From contig JAFLUA010000005.1 of assembly GCA_022508985.1 (NCBI GenBank), positions 1 to 64,000 of the forward strand: a DNA stretch of 64,000 nucleotides, given 5' to 3'. Shown piece after piece: positions 35,189-43,867 of this stretch. The DNA is from Muribaculaceae bacterium. Its GTDB lineage: Bacteria; Bacteroidota; Bacteroidia; Bacteroidales; Muribaculaceae. Both the position numbers and the translations under genes were made by a program. Below the pieces are notes generated by a model, which made no database searches, had not been told where the DNA came from, and was given only the letters and a program-made list of their open reading frames with translations. Each line of letters starts with the position of its first letter. Positions within the stretch are counted from its first letter, which is position 1.

Positions 35189-35220
35189 AGATGGGGACTT
35201 GGACTTTCAAGTCCCTATCT
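35189..35220 (+). terminator. Terminator of rpsF-rpsR-rplI
   Basis: AGATGGGGACTT (35189-35200) pairs with AAGTCCCTATCT (35209-35220), 12 bp with one G-U, loop of 8, followed by TATTTTATT. Confidence 0.85.
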
Positions 35221-35356
35221 TATTTTATTCCGCCAACTTTACAAAAGATTCTTCAGTCACATTCGCCCGTAAATACCACCCAATTTTATAGAAATCGCTT
35301 AGACGCATAGTCGCGTAGAGTAGTAAAAAATCTTCTCAAAAAGTAGTGCGGAATCC

Positions 35357-35395
35357 CAAAAGTAACTAAAAGTAATCAAAAGGATCAAAAGTAAC
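35357..35395 (+). repeat. Four helically phased copies of (C/T)AAAAGTAA
   Basis: Copies start at 35357, 35367, 35377 (AAAAGGAT variant) and 35386, spaced 10, 10 and 9 bases, so the A-tracts lie on one face of the helix. The array ends 10 bases before the -33 box of the next promoter. It may be intrinsically bent DNA, an UP-like element or a multi-site operator. Confidence 0.6.
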
Positions 35396-35404
35396 ACTCT
35401 CTAT

Positions 35405-35437
35405 TTTTGCGCCTTTGTGAAGTTTTTTTTATCTTTG
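35405..35437 (+). promoter_or_regulatory. Promoter of the DUF5106-mnmA-BFN group
   Basis: TTTTG (35405-35409), 20 bases, TATCTTTG (35430-35437). Perfect -7 box; the leader to the ATG at 35472 is about 30 bases. Confidence 0.72.
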
Positions 35438-35471
35438 TACGTTATTGGTGTAATATGCCTATACAACATTT

Positions 35472-36401
35472 ATGAAAAAGAAATTAATATTACTATTGGT
35501 GCTCTTAAGCGCTTTCATAAACGCGCTTCCGATGTTTGGCGCTTCCGGCGATTTATTTGTATACCCCACGCCGCCCGACACCTTAATGGCCTTACAACCA
35601 AGAAGCAACTACATCATTTCTCGGTTTTGGGACCGCTGTAATTTTTCTACAGCTTTCAAGGACACCGACAAACTCAATGTGGCATTTGGCGATTGGGCTG
35701 TGATTATGCCCTACGCTTCTGCTGACACCGTATTTTCTTCAATCGACCGATTATTAGCTCGTTTCGATAAAAAAGGACCTGAAACTCTCATTTTAGCCAA
35801 CATGGCCGAAAATTGGTTTTACAGCGACTCATCCGAGCTACACTCCCCCGACGTTTATCTACCCTTTGCTAAAGCGGCCGCTAAACATAAAAAAATATCT
35901 AAGATAGATCGGGCGCGGTTTGAGGCGCAAGTCAAAATAATTGAAAGTAGCTCGGTAGGTGCTCGAGTACCCGACGACCTTCCTTTCATTGGAGCCGACG
36001 GCTCTAACGGCACTTTTGGTGATTTTCACGGCGGCTCAATTCTGTTATTTTTCAGCGAGCCCGATTGTATGGATTGCAATTTTTCGCGCATACGATTAAG
36101 CGCCGACCCTAATACTCGCGAGCTTATCGAACGCCATGAGCTAACTATTGTCAACATCTATCCCGGATCTACAAACGATGATGCATGGGCCAAAACTGTA
36201 GCAGAGGCGCCCGACGGATGGATTACTGTTGCTATGCCTTCTGCTTCGGAGTATTTCGAGTTGCGTCATTTCCCACTATTCATATATCTGAATTCACGAC
36301 ACAGAGTGCTTGCCAACGATATGGGCATCGACTATTTGCTCAATGCGTTCCTCATGGCTAATATGTCATCAAAAAGCAAGCCTCAAACGACAAATCAATG
36401 A
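35472..36401 (+). CDS. DUF5106/thioredoxin-like exported protein
   Basis: 309 residues. A signal peptide (about 1-23) is followed by a helical DUF5106-type region (about 40-165, [19 protein letters not shown]) and a thioredoxin-like domain (about 170-295). That domain carries a CxxC pair in [14 protein letters not shown] (about 198-201) and a cis-Pro candidate in [11 protein letters not shown]. It is probably a periplasmic thiol-disulfide or redox-sensing protein; its partner is unknown. Its stop overlaps the mnmA start (ATGA). Confidence 0.82.
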   Translation: MKKKLILLLVLLSAFINALPMFGASGDLFVYPTPPDTLMALQPRSNYIISRFWDRCNFSTAFKDTDKLNVAFGDWAVIMPYASADTVFSSIDRLLARFDKKGPETLILANMAENWFYSDSSELHSPDVYLPFAKAAAKHKKISKIDRARFEAQVKIIESSSVGARVPDDLPFIGADGSNGTFGDFHGGSILLFFSEPDCMDCNFSRIRLSADPNTRELIERHELTIVNIYPGSTNDDAWAKTVAEAPDGWITVAMPSASEYFELRHFPLFIYLNSRHRVLANDMGIDYLLNAFLMANMSSKSKPQTTNQ

Positions 36402-37510
36402 GCGCCGACAAGGAAACAACAGCGGTTCTTATATCCGGTGGTGTTGACAGCGCTGTCGTCGTGCATCGTCTTGCAGAACGCGGTGTGCCTATGCACTTGT
36501 TCTACATCCGCATAGGATTAGACAACGGCGAAGGCGACTGCTCTGCCGATGAAGATATTGAGATGTGCACGCTTATTGCGAGACGATACGAGCTACCGTT
36601 CGATGTCGTATCTCTACACCAAGAGTATTGGGACAATGTGATGGCTTACGCGTTAAACACTGTCAAAGCGGGCCTTACTCCAAATCCCGACATTATGTGC
36701 AACTCAATAATTAAATTTGGCTACTTTGAACAACGGTGGGGGCACAACTTTTTGCAGACAGCGACAGGGCACTATGCCTCAACGCTTATCGACAAAGAGC
36801 AACGCAAATGGCTTGCTACGGCAGTCGACCCCGTTAAAGATCAAACGGATTTTTTAGCACGAATAAGCGGGGAGCAACTTAGCCACCTCATTTTTCCACT
36901 CGGCGATATCCCAAAATCGGAAGTTAGACGCATCGCTTCCGACGCGAAACTACCTAATGCCAATAGACGCGACTCGCAAGGCATTTGTTTTCTCGGAAAA
37001 ATAAATTATAACGACTTCATCCGCCGACATTTAGGAGAACGACCGGGAGCTATTGTCGAACTTGAGACCGGCCGAAAATTAGGTGAGCACCGAGGATATT
37101 GGTTTCACACAATAGGCCAACGCAAAGGCTTGGGCCTTAGTGGCGGCCCGTGGTTTGTCGTTCGCAAAAACGTGGCCGACAATGTGCTGTACGTGTCGCG
37201 CGGTTATGACACCGACAAGCAATATGGCCGCACAATACACCTGGCCGAAATGCATTTCATAACATGCGACCCTTGGGGCAATAGCGCTTCTTCGCCCGAA
37301 GGTGTTGCCGTGAGATTTAAAAACCGACACACTCCCGAGTTTTTACCGGGTCGCATTCGACGACTCGACGACGCTGTAGGCGAATACATTATCGAGTCTG
37401 ATGTTGATGTTCAAGGAATTGCCCCGGGTCAATTTACCGCCCTATACGACACCGAACACAAGGTGTGTTTCGGATCCGGAATCATCACAGGACGCGCCGT
37501 CGAACGATAA
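36398..37510 (+). CDS. mnmA: tRNA-specific 2-thiouridylase
   Basis: 370 residues. The PP-loop is SGGVDSA (residues 13-19). Catalytic cysteines: Cys near 101 in [12 protein letters not shown] and Cys near 197 in [34 protein letters not shown] and the C-terminal beta-barrel are present. It thiolates U34 of tRNA-Lys, -Glu and -Gln with sulfur relayed from a cysteine desulfurase. Bacteroidetes often encode two MnmA paralogues, so this may be one of two. Confidence 0.94.
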   Translation: MSADKETTAVLISGGVDSAVVVHRLAERGVPMHLFYIRIGLDNGEGDCSADEDIEMCTLIARRYELPFDVVSLHQEYWDNVMAYALNTVKAGLTPNPDIMCNSIIKFGYFEQRWGHNFLQTATGHYASTLIDKEQRKWLATAVDPVKDQTDFLARISGEQLSHLIFPLGDIPKSEVRRIASDAKLPNANRRDSQGICFLGKINYNDFIRRHLGERPGAIVELETGRKLGEHRGYWFHTIGQRKGLGLSGGPWFVVRKNVADNVLYVSRGYDTDKQYGRTIHLAEMHFITCDPWGNSASSPEGVAVRFKNRHTPEFLPGRIRRLDDAVGEYIIESDVDVQGIAPGQFTALYDTEHKVCFGSGIITGRAVER

Positions 37511-37518
37511 CAAACAAT

Positions 37519-38178
37519 ATGGACAAAAGAATAAGTCTTCGGGTATTAGGGCTTTCTCAAAGCCAGTTTCAAAGCGATGCTTACGCTCTGATTCTTACTG
37601 AGATTAAAGGTGTGCGTTGCATCCCTGTCGTGATTGGCGTTGCCGAGGCTCAATCTATTGCCATTGTCCTCGAAGGCATCAAGACGCCGCGACCTCTTAC
37701 GCACGACACTTTCGTCTCTTTTGCTCACGCCTTTGGCGTTAAACTTAAAGAAGTCTTTATTTATCGCTTCGAAGACGGCATATTCTCCTCCGAACTAACT
37801 TTCAGCGACGGCGAACGCTCCGTTGTTATCGACGCGCGCACTTCCGATGCCATTGCGCTCGCTCTTCGCACCGACGCGCCAATATACACTACTGCTGAAA
37901 TTATTGAAACAACAGGATTTGTTATTGACGTTAAAAGTGTTAATAACACCGACGAAATAACGCTCGGCGACGCCGAGACAGACGATAACACGGCATCTGA
38001 GAACGACGACTTCGATTATAGCTCCGGCTATCAGGCCGAGCCTAAACCTGAAAATTATAGCATAGAACAACTCGAAGCCACTCTTGTCGACCTTATCGAC
38101 AAAGAAGAATATGAAGAAGCTGCTCGCATTAGCGAAATACTTCAGGCTAAGAAAGATAAACAAAACGAAACTGAGTAA
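37519..38178 (+). CDS. Bifunctional nuclease (BFN/DUF151) domain protein with UVR motif
   Basis: 219 residues from the ATG at 37519 (MDKRISLRVLGLSQ). A longer frame back to 37465 lies inside mnmA. The BFN domain spans about 5-135 (VIGVAEAQSIAIVLEG, RPLTHDTFVSFAHAFG, IDARTSDAIALALRTDAPIY). After an acidic linker a UvrB/UvrC (UVR) motif occupies about 180-215 (IEQLEATLVDLIDKEEYEEA). BFN proteins have reported RNase/DNase activity in plants; in bacteria the role is unclear. Confidence 0.87.
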   Translation: MDKRISLRVLGLSQSQFQSDAYALILTEIKGVRCIPVVIGVAEAQSIAIVLEGIKTPRPLTHDTFVSFAHAFGVKLKEVFIYRFEDGIFSSELTFSDGERSVVIDARTSDAIALALRTDAPIYTTAEIIETTGFVIDVKSVNNTDEITLGDAETDDNTASENDDFDYSSGYQAEPKPENYSIEQLEATLVDLIDKEEYEEAARISEILQAKKDKQNETE

Positions 38179-38211
38179 TAAAACCGAATTTAACGAATAA
38201 ATACATAGGAT

Positions 38212-39483
38212 ATGAACAATACATTTACTCTAAAAGCACGCCTCTCGGCTCTCGGATTCCTGGAGTTTGCCGTATGGGGAGCTTATTTGACTTCACTGGG
38301 GTCATACCTCTTTAGAATTGGTCTTGGAGAACAAATAGGTTGGTTTTATGCCGTGCAAGGCATTGTCTCAATTTTTATGCCGGCGCTCGTGGGTATTGTT
38401 GCCGACCGTTGGATACAGGCTCAAAAGACTTTAAGCTTATGCCACATTCTTGCCGGCGCTTTTATGCTTGGTGCAGGTCTTTATGGCATGATGGCAGGTG
38501 ATAGCGCTAACTTTAGCGTCTTGTTTACGCTCTATACCCTCTCTGTTGCATTCTTTATGCCTACAATCGGTCTTTCAAACTCTGTAGCATACACAGCACT
38601 CGAAAAAGCCGGGCTCGACACCGTTAAGCACTTCCCTCCCGTCCGCGTATTTGGCACCGTCGGTTTTATCTGTGCTATGCTTTTCGTGAACTTCACCGGT
38701 TTCCAAAACACAGCATCACAACTCGTAACATCGGGCATCCTTAGCTTTGTGTTAGCATTATATTCGCTTACAATGCCACAATGCCCCGTTAGCAAGGGCG
38801 GCGAGAAAAAATCGCTATACGACGCTCTCGGCCTTAAAGCTTTTGCTTTATTCAAAGACCGTCAGATGGCAATATTTTTTATCTTCAGCATGCTGCTTGG
38901 CGTTTCGCTGCAGATCACAAACGGTTTTGCCAACCCCTTCATCCAGAGCTTCGGCGGTGTTAGCGAGTATGCCGACACTTGGGGCGTTCACAATGCAAAT
39001 GCGCTTATCTCTCTATCGCAAATGAGCGAAACCCTCTGCATTCTTCTCATCCCCTTCTTTCTCCGTCGCTTTGGCATCAAAGTTGTTATGCTCATGGCGA
39101 TGACAGCGTGGGTGTTCCGCTTCGGTTTCTTCGGCCTCGGCAATCCAGGTAATGGCGTGTGGCTGTTTATCTTGTCGATGATAGTTTATGGTATCGCCTT
39201 CGATTTCTTCAACGTATCGGGGTCGCTTTACGTCGACAAAAAGACAAGTGTCGACATCCGCTCGTCGGCGCAAGGTCTGTTCATGATTATGACAAATGGC
39301 ATCGGCGCTACTGTGGGCACCCTTGCCGCTCAACAAGTTATAAATCACTACGTTTATTCACAACCCGCCGGGGTCGCTCAAGTTGAAGGTTGGAGCAACG
39401 CATGGTTTATCTTTGCAGGATATGCTGCCGTCGTTGCTATTATGTTCTTTATCATATTCCGCGACAAAGACGTAAAACAATAA
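38212..39483 (+). CDS. Nucleoside:H+ symporter family MFS transporter
   Basis: 423 residues, twelve predicted membrane segments. The N-terminus (LGFLEFAVWGAYLTSLGSYL) and GLSNSVAYTALEKAGLDTVK are typical of the NupG-like nucleoside symporter family. It probably imports nucleosides with protons across the inner membrane. It precedes rsmE by a few bases. Confidence 0.85.
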   Translation: MNNTFTLKARLSALGFLEFAVWGAYLTSLGSYLFRIGLGEQIGWFYAVQGIVSIFMPALVGIVADRWIQAQKTLSLCHILAGAFMLGAGLYGMMAGDSANFSVLFTLYTLSVAFFMPTIGLSNSVAYTALEKAGLDTVKHFPPVRVFGTVGFICAMLFVNFTGFQNTASQLVTSGILSFVLALYSLTMPQCPVSKGGEKKSLYDALGLKAFALFKDRQMAIFFIFSMLLGVSLQITNGFANPFIQSFGGVSEYADTWGVHNANALISLSQMSETLCILLIPFFLRRFGIKVVMLMAMTAWVFRFGFFGLGNPGNGVWLFILSMIVYGIAFDFFNVSGSLYVDKKTSVDIRSSAQGLFMIMTNGIGATVGTLAAQQVINHYVYSQPAGVAQVEGWSNAWFIFAGYAAVVAIMFFIIFRDKDVKQ

Positions 39484-39487
39484 TTTG

Positions 39488-40204
39488 ATGATACGCTTTT
39501 ACGGGCCCGATATACGCACAACATGCTCCCTACCCGAGGGCGAGAGCTCGCATTGCGTGCGTGTACTTCGCAAGCACGAAGGCGACAAAATTGAAGTGGT
39601 CGATGGCCGAGGCGGCCTTTATCGCTGCACTATCATGGAGGCCAATCATAAAGGCGTATTAGTAAAGATTGACGACGAAATCGTTTTGGCAAAAAACTGG
39701 GCTCCTAACATCACCGTAGCTGTAGCTCCTACAAAACATTCCGACCGCATGGAATGGCTTATCGAGAAACTCGTTGAGATAGGTGTCGACAGGTTTGTGC
39801 CATTGCGTTGCGAAAGGTCCGAACGTAAAGAACTTAAGCCCGACAGACTCGAGAGAATAGCAATTTCAGCTATGAAACAATCGCTCAAAGCTGTTATGCC
39901 TCAAATAGATGCTACTACGCCTCTTGCTCTTTTTCTAAAAGAATTTGAGAGCAGCAATGCGCAAAAGTTTGTGGGTTATTGCGACGACGACACCCCGCGA
40001 CAACTTCTGGCTAAGAGCTATCGCGCTAATGAAGATGTCGTTATTCTCATAGGTCCTGAAGGCGATTTTACTCCCGGCGAAATAATGTCGTGTAGCGCTG
40101 CAGGGTTCGTTGCCGTCACAATGGGCGATAACCGACTTCGCACCGAAACGGCTGCTCTTGTGGCAACCGACACTATTCATATTCTAAACCAAGCTTTATC
40201 ATAG
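39488..40204 (+). CDS. rsmE: 16S rRNA m3U1498 methyltransferase
   Basis: 238 residues from the ATG at 39488, four bases after the transporter stop. A PUA-like N-terminal domain (HCVRVLRKHEGDKIEVVDG) precedes the SPOUT domain (DRMEWLIEKLVEIGVDRFVP, ISAMKQSLKAVMPQI, LIGPEGDFTPGE, VTMGDNRLRTETAALVA). It methylates N3 of U1498 in 16S rRNA. Confidence 0.94.
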   Translation: MIRFYGPDIRTTCSLPEGESSHCVRVLRKHEGDKIEVVDGRGGLYRCTIMEANHKGVLVKIDDEIVLAKNWAPNITVAVAPTKHSDRMEWLIEKLVEIGVDRFVPLRCERSERKELKPDRLERIAISAMKQSLKAVMPQIDATTPLALFLKEFESSNAQKFVGYCDDDTPRQLLAKSYRANEDVVILIGPEGDFTPGEIMSCSAAGFVAVTMGDNRLRTETAALVATDTIHILNQALS

Positions 40205-40217
40205 TATTATACACAAT

Positions 40218-41822
40218 ATGACACTCAGATTAATCAGTATCGCAGCTGCGCTTTTCTGCGCATCTTTAATAACGGTAAAAGGGCAAAGTGGCATTCAGAA
40301 TCCAATGACTCAGGCCGTTCTTGCAGTCTATGAAGACGAACTGCGTTCAAATCCTCGTAACTATAACATATTGATTGCACGCGCTAACGAATACTTCCGG
40401 TATAGCGATTATATTCGCGCCCTAAGCGACGTGGAAAAAGTAATCGAGTTTGCACCTGCTTCCGACAAAGATGTTCGCCTGCGTGCTTATATCCTCAGGG
40501 CTTCAATATATAACCAGACTCAACGTCCCGAAAAAGCTATTGAAGACTTAAACGAAGCGGTAAAGATTTCGCCGGACTCATACGCCGTTGTGTATCAACG
40601 TGCCAACACTTATTACCTGCTCGAAAAATATGCTGAAGCAAAAATAGACTTCGCCAAATTAGAGCGCCTCAACCCTCGTGCCATCGAAGCTTATATCGGC
40701 CAAGCACGTATCGCCGTTAAAGAAAATAATTTAGGCGTAGCTAACGAGAAACTCGCCGCCGCCGTTAATCTCGATCCTAACAATGCCGAGACATACGTTA
40801 GGCGCGCCTCGGTGCGACAACTGATGGGCGACCATAATGGCGCTGTCGAAGATTTGATTTTAGCTATCAGCGCCGACAACAAGCATCCTCGCGCTATGAC
40901 TGAGCTGCTCGAATATGGAAACACCAACTACCCTGCAACGATGGCAGGGCTGTCTAATGCCATTATCCAAGCGCCACAAGTAGGTATGTTCCGATATATA
41001 CGCGCCGTAATAGCTCAAGCTCATTACCACTATCTCGCCGCTATTAACGACTACCAGACTATTCTCGACGAAAAGCTTTATGACTATCACGGCATATACG
41101 CTTCTATCGCCGAGTGCAACTTCTATTTAGGAAACTATAAAGAGGCACTCGATAACATCGATCGAGCGCTCTCTATGGCAAGAGACAACGCCTCGCATTA
41201 TGTGCTCCGCTCTCAGATTTTGCGAGCTCTTAATCGCTACGACGAGGCTATTCAAGCAGGTGCCTTGGCGCTCGCTGTCAATAGGGAATATAACGATGGC
41301 CTAATCGAAATGGCTATGGGTTATTTAGGCACCGGAAACTACGAAGAAGCATCGAATCTTATCGGTGAAGCTATTTTGAACGATGCCGAAGAGGCGAAAT
41401 ACCCTCTTTTGCGAGCTTGGGTCCTCGAAAAATATTTACACCGCGATAACGCTGCTGCTCAGCTTTATCAAAAGGTTGCCGAAATGGACCACTACTATAT
41501 CGACAATCCCCGCTCGTTAAAAGGTTTCGCGCTTTTGTTTACAGGCCAGAAAGAAGCTGCTATTAGGTGGATGACAAACATTTTGGACACCGTAACAGAC
41601 TACGACGGTTTGATAAACTACTATGGCGCTTGTCTATTTGCCCAGGCCGGCGACACAGACAAAGCTATGGAATGTGCCGAAAAAGCATTGTCTCTCGGAT
41701 ACGCTAATTATCATAACTGGACTGAGGCTTCCGATGGGGTTGTCAATGTTGGCACTCTTCGCGACGACCTTCGTTTCCTCAACATGCTTCACAGGCACGA
41801 TTCTATTTTTGGTAAAGAATAG
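40218..41822 (+). CDS. Exported tetratricopeptide-repeat protein
   Basis: 534 residues. A signal peptide (about 1-22) is followed by a continuous array of TPR units from about 35 to 510, for example EKAIEDLNEAVKISPDSYAV, ANEKLAAAVNLDPNNAETYV and KEALDNIDRALSMARDNASH. It is probably a periplasmic or outer-membrane-associated scaffold; its partner is unknown. A weak hairpin follows. Confidence 0.88.
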   Translation: MTLRLISIAAALFCASLITVKGQSGIQNPMTQAVLAVYEDELRSNPRNYNILIARANEYFRYSDYIRALSDVEKVIEFAPASDKDVRLRAYILRASIYNQTQRPEKAIEDLNEAVKISPDSYAVVYQRANTYYLLEKYAEAKIDFAKLERLNPRAIEAYIGQARIAVKENNLGVANEKLAAAVNLDPNNAETYVRRASVRQLMGDHNGAVEDLILAISADNKHPRAMTELLEYGNTNYPATMAGLSNAIIQAPQVGMFRYIRAVIAQAHYHYLAAINDYQTILDEKLYDYHGIYASIAECNFYLGNYKEALDNIDRALSMARDNASHYVLRSQILRALNRYDEAIQAGALALAVNREYNDGLIEMAMGYLGTGNYEEASNLIGEAILNDAEEAKYPLLRAWVLEKYLHRDNAAAQLYQKVAEMDHYYIDNPRSLKGFALLFTGQKEAAIRWMTNILDTVTDYDGLINYYGACLFAQAGDTDKAMECAEKALSLGYANYHNWTEASDGVVNVGTLRDDLRFLNMLHRHDSIFGKE

Positions 41823-41829
41823 TTAAATA

Positions 41830-41845
41830 TTACAGATACCTGTAA
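41830..41845 (+). terminator. Weak hairpin after the TPR gene
   Basis: TTACAG (41830-41835), loop ATAC, CTGTAA (41840-41845), then CTTTAT. A short stem with a poor U-tract. Confidence 0.35.
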
Positions 41846-41925
41846 CTTTATCCGGCTGTATGCGTCTAATGGATAACAATAGGTACTGAGTTTTTTCTAT
41901 TATTACCAAATTGATTGATAATAGT

Positions 41926-41956
41926 CGGCGCTGTGGCTGAGAAGCCGTCGGCGCCG
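41926..41956 (+). promoter_or_regulatory. GNRA-capped hairpin in the DUF4924 leader
   Basis: CGGCGC (41926-41931) pairs perfectly with GCGCCG (41951-41956). An internal loop TGT/GTCG follows, then GGCT (41935-41938) pairs with AGCC (41943-41946) around a GAGA tetraloop. There is no T-run, and it sits 23 bases before the ATG at 41980, so it is more likely a translation-level or RNA-stability element than a terminator. Confidence 0.45.
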
Positions 41957-41979
41957 CTAATTCTAAAAAGCTTAGTAAT

Positions 41980-42528
41980 ATGATTATTGCATCTCAACTG
42001 CGCAAAGAAAATATTGCCCAATATCTGCTCTATATGTGGCAGATTGAAGATATTATTCGAGCTAACAATCTCGATATCGACAAGCTTCACGAAAATATTA
42101 TAGCACGTTTCCCGGCCGAAAAGCAAAAGGAAATAGGCGAGTGGTATGAGTCGCTTATTGATATGATGCGACGCGAAGGCGTGGAACTCAAGGGTCATTT
42201 GCAGATGAATAAGAATACCGTCGGTCTGCTTGCCGACCTTAATCGCCGTATCCTTGCCGACCCCGATAGTAAGTTTGACCAATACCGCAACGAGTTTTAC
42301 GCCACACTGCCTTTTATCGTTGAATTGAGAGCAAAGTCGGGGCAAGATAAGGCCGGCGAAATTGAGACTTGTTTCAATGCCTTGTATGGGATGTTGATGC
42401 TGAGATTGCAGAAAAAAGATATAGGACCCGAAACTCAACAGGCTTTCGACCGTATTTCAAAATTTATCGGCCTTCTTTCCCAAAATTTCATACTCGACGA
42501 GCGAGACGAACTTTTCAAGAAGGATTAA
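41980..42528 (+). CDS. DUF4924 family protein
   Basis: 182 residues, all-helical in appearance, starting MIIASQLRKENIAQYLLYMW with DIIRANNLDIDKLHENII, EIGEWYESLIDMMRREGV and DKAGEIETCFNALYGMLML. It matches the Bacteroidales DUF4924 family, of unknown function and probably cytoplasmic. It appears full-length. The McrC remnant abuts its stop codon in another frame, which places the island boundary exactly at this 3' end. Confidence 0.83.
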   Translation: MIIASQLRKENIAQYLLYMWQIEDIIRANNLDIDKLHENIIARFPAEKQKEIGEWYESLIDMMRREGVELKGHLQMNKNTVGLLADLNRRILADPDSKFDQYRNEFYATLPFIVELRAKSGQDKAGEIETCFNALYGMLMLRLQKKDIGPETQQAFDRISKFIGLLSQNFILDERDELFKKD

Positions 42529-43037
42529 ATAGGCCATTATTTAGTCATAACACATCCTTATCAGAGTCTAATCTTAATAGATTATACGAAAAGTTTGTCC
42601 TTAATTATTTTATTGTTCATCATCCTAAACTTTCGCCTCAATCTGAACGTATTCCGTGGGTTTTAAATCCTTCTTATAGTAATAATATAGAATTTTTACC
42701 GTCTATGAATACTGATATTTCTCTAAGATATAGGAATAAAACACTTATCATAGACACCAAATTTTATAGTCGGATGACTCAACAAAATTTCGAAAAAAAC
42801 ACAATACACTCTAATAATCTTTATCAGATTTTTACATATGTAAAAAATAAAGATTTAGAAAACGCAGGAAATGTTTCTGGTCTTCTACTTTATGCGAAGA
42901 CCGAAGAATCTATTGTCCCTAATATGGATGCAATGTTTGGTAAAAATGTAATTAGTGTAAAGACTCTTGATCTAAATCGAGACTTTGCTGAAATAACTGC
43001 ACAATTAAATCAAATTGTTTCATTCTTATATAACTAA
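42529..43037 (+). pseudogene. 5'-truncated McrC-like restriction subunit (C-terminal nuclease half)
   Basis: The open frame continues through the 3' end of DUF4924 in a different frame, but McrC-like sequence starts only at the DUF4924 stop (LNRPLFSHNTSLSESNLNR). It continues LYEKFVLNYFIVHHP, DISLRYRNKTLIIDTKFY (PD-(D/E)xK-like: Asp, then Asp-Thr-Lys) and NNLYQIFTYVKN to a normal C-terminus. McrC proteins usually have about 250 more N-terminal residues and are encoded after the GTPase gene mcrB; both are absent. No start codon precedes the nuclease core, so it is best read as a decayed remnant. Codon use is much more AT-rich than in DUF4924. Confidence is high for the homology, moderate for loss of function. 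Confidence 0.75.
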
Positions 43038-43057
43038 GACCATCTAAAAAAGTTCTT

Positions 43058-43819
43058 ATGAATCATTGGATTTTCCCCTGGAAACAAAAATATTTTGACC
43101 TTTACTCTTGCCTTTCTGATTATGGATTTTTAGAATGGAGACAAAAAAGTAATCCTAATATAGGAGATATTGTATTTATCTATGCGGCTTCTCCTATTAG
43201 GCAACTTTTATTCATGGCTAAAGTCACTAAGATTAATATTCCCTTTTCCGAAACCATTAATAAAAGCCATCTTACGGATAATTATTATTCAGATTCGCTT
43301 AAACCGACAGATTATTATTTCAGAATGGAAATAATATCAACTGCTGACTTGGGGAATTCCCAACTATCATATTCAACACTTAAAAAAAATGGATTAAAAT
43401 CCTCTTTACAAGGGCCGATAAAAGTTTCAGGCTCCCTATTGGACCACATAATAGAGAATTTTGATGTTTTTATTGATAATAAAAACAATGAATATATTGA
43501 GGGTGAAGCAATAAGGCGCTCAATAACTTCATACGAAAGAAACCAATTCGCAAAAGGTGAATGTATAAAACACTTTGGACATTGTTGTCAGATTTGTGGT
43601 TTCGATTTTGCTAAGAAATATGGCGAGATAGGAAAGGATTTTATCCATGTTCACCATATAACTTTTATTTCTTCCAACTGTGGAATTGCTCACGAGGTAA
43701 ATCCTCAAAAAGATTTAATTCCAGTTTGCCCTAATTGTCATGCAATGCTTCATCGCAAAATCAATGGCCGATATCTCTCTCCTTCAGAACTAAAAGAATG
43801 TATATTGTTAAAGAAATAG
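43058..43819 (+). CDS. EVE domain - HNH endonuclease fusion, predicted modification-dependent restriction enzyme
   Basis: 253 residues. The N-terminal EVE (PUA-superfamily) domain spans about 1-140: MNHWIFPWKQKYFDL, FLEWRQKSNPNIGDIVFIY, SPIRQLLFMAKVTKI, and YYFRMEI. EVE domains read modified bases such as 5-methyl- or 5-hydroxymethyl-cytosine. The C-terminal HNH domain (about 160-240) has the zinc pair CQIC (177, 180), the catalytic histidines HVHH (197-200), CPNC (224, 227) and HAMLH (228-232). It is intact, AT-rich, and starts 20 bases after the McrC remnant. It is predicted to cut phage DNA carrying modified cytosines; specificity is untested. Confidence 0.85.
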   Translation: MNHWIFPWKQKYFDLYSCLSDYGFLEWRQKSNPNIGDIVFIYAASPIRQLLFMAKVTKINIPFSETINKSHLTDNYYSDSLKPTDYYFRMEIISTADLGNSQLSYSTLKKNGLKSSLQGPIKVSGSLLDHIIENFDVFIDNKNNEYIEGEAIRRSITSYERNQFAKGECIKHFGHCCQICGFDFAKKYGEIGKDFIHVHHITFISSNCGIAHEVNPQKDLIPVCPNCHAMLHRKINGRYLSPSELKECILLKK

Positions 43820-43867
43820 TAATAAAAGTAGTATAGCCGGATATTAATTTTCTAAATTACGAATTAT

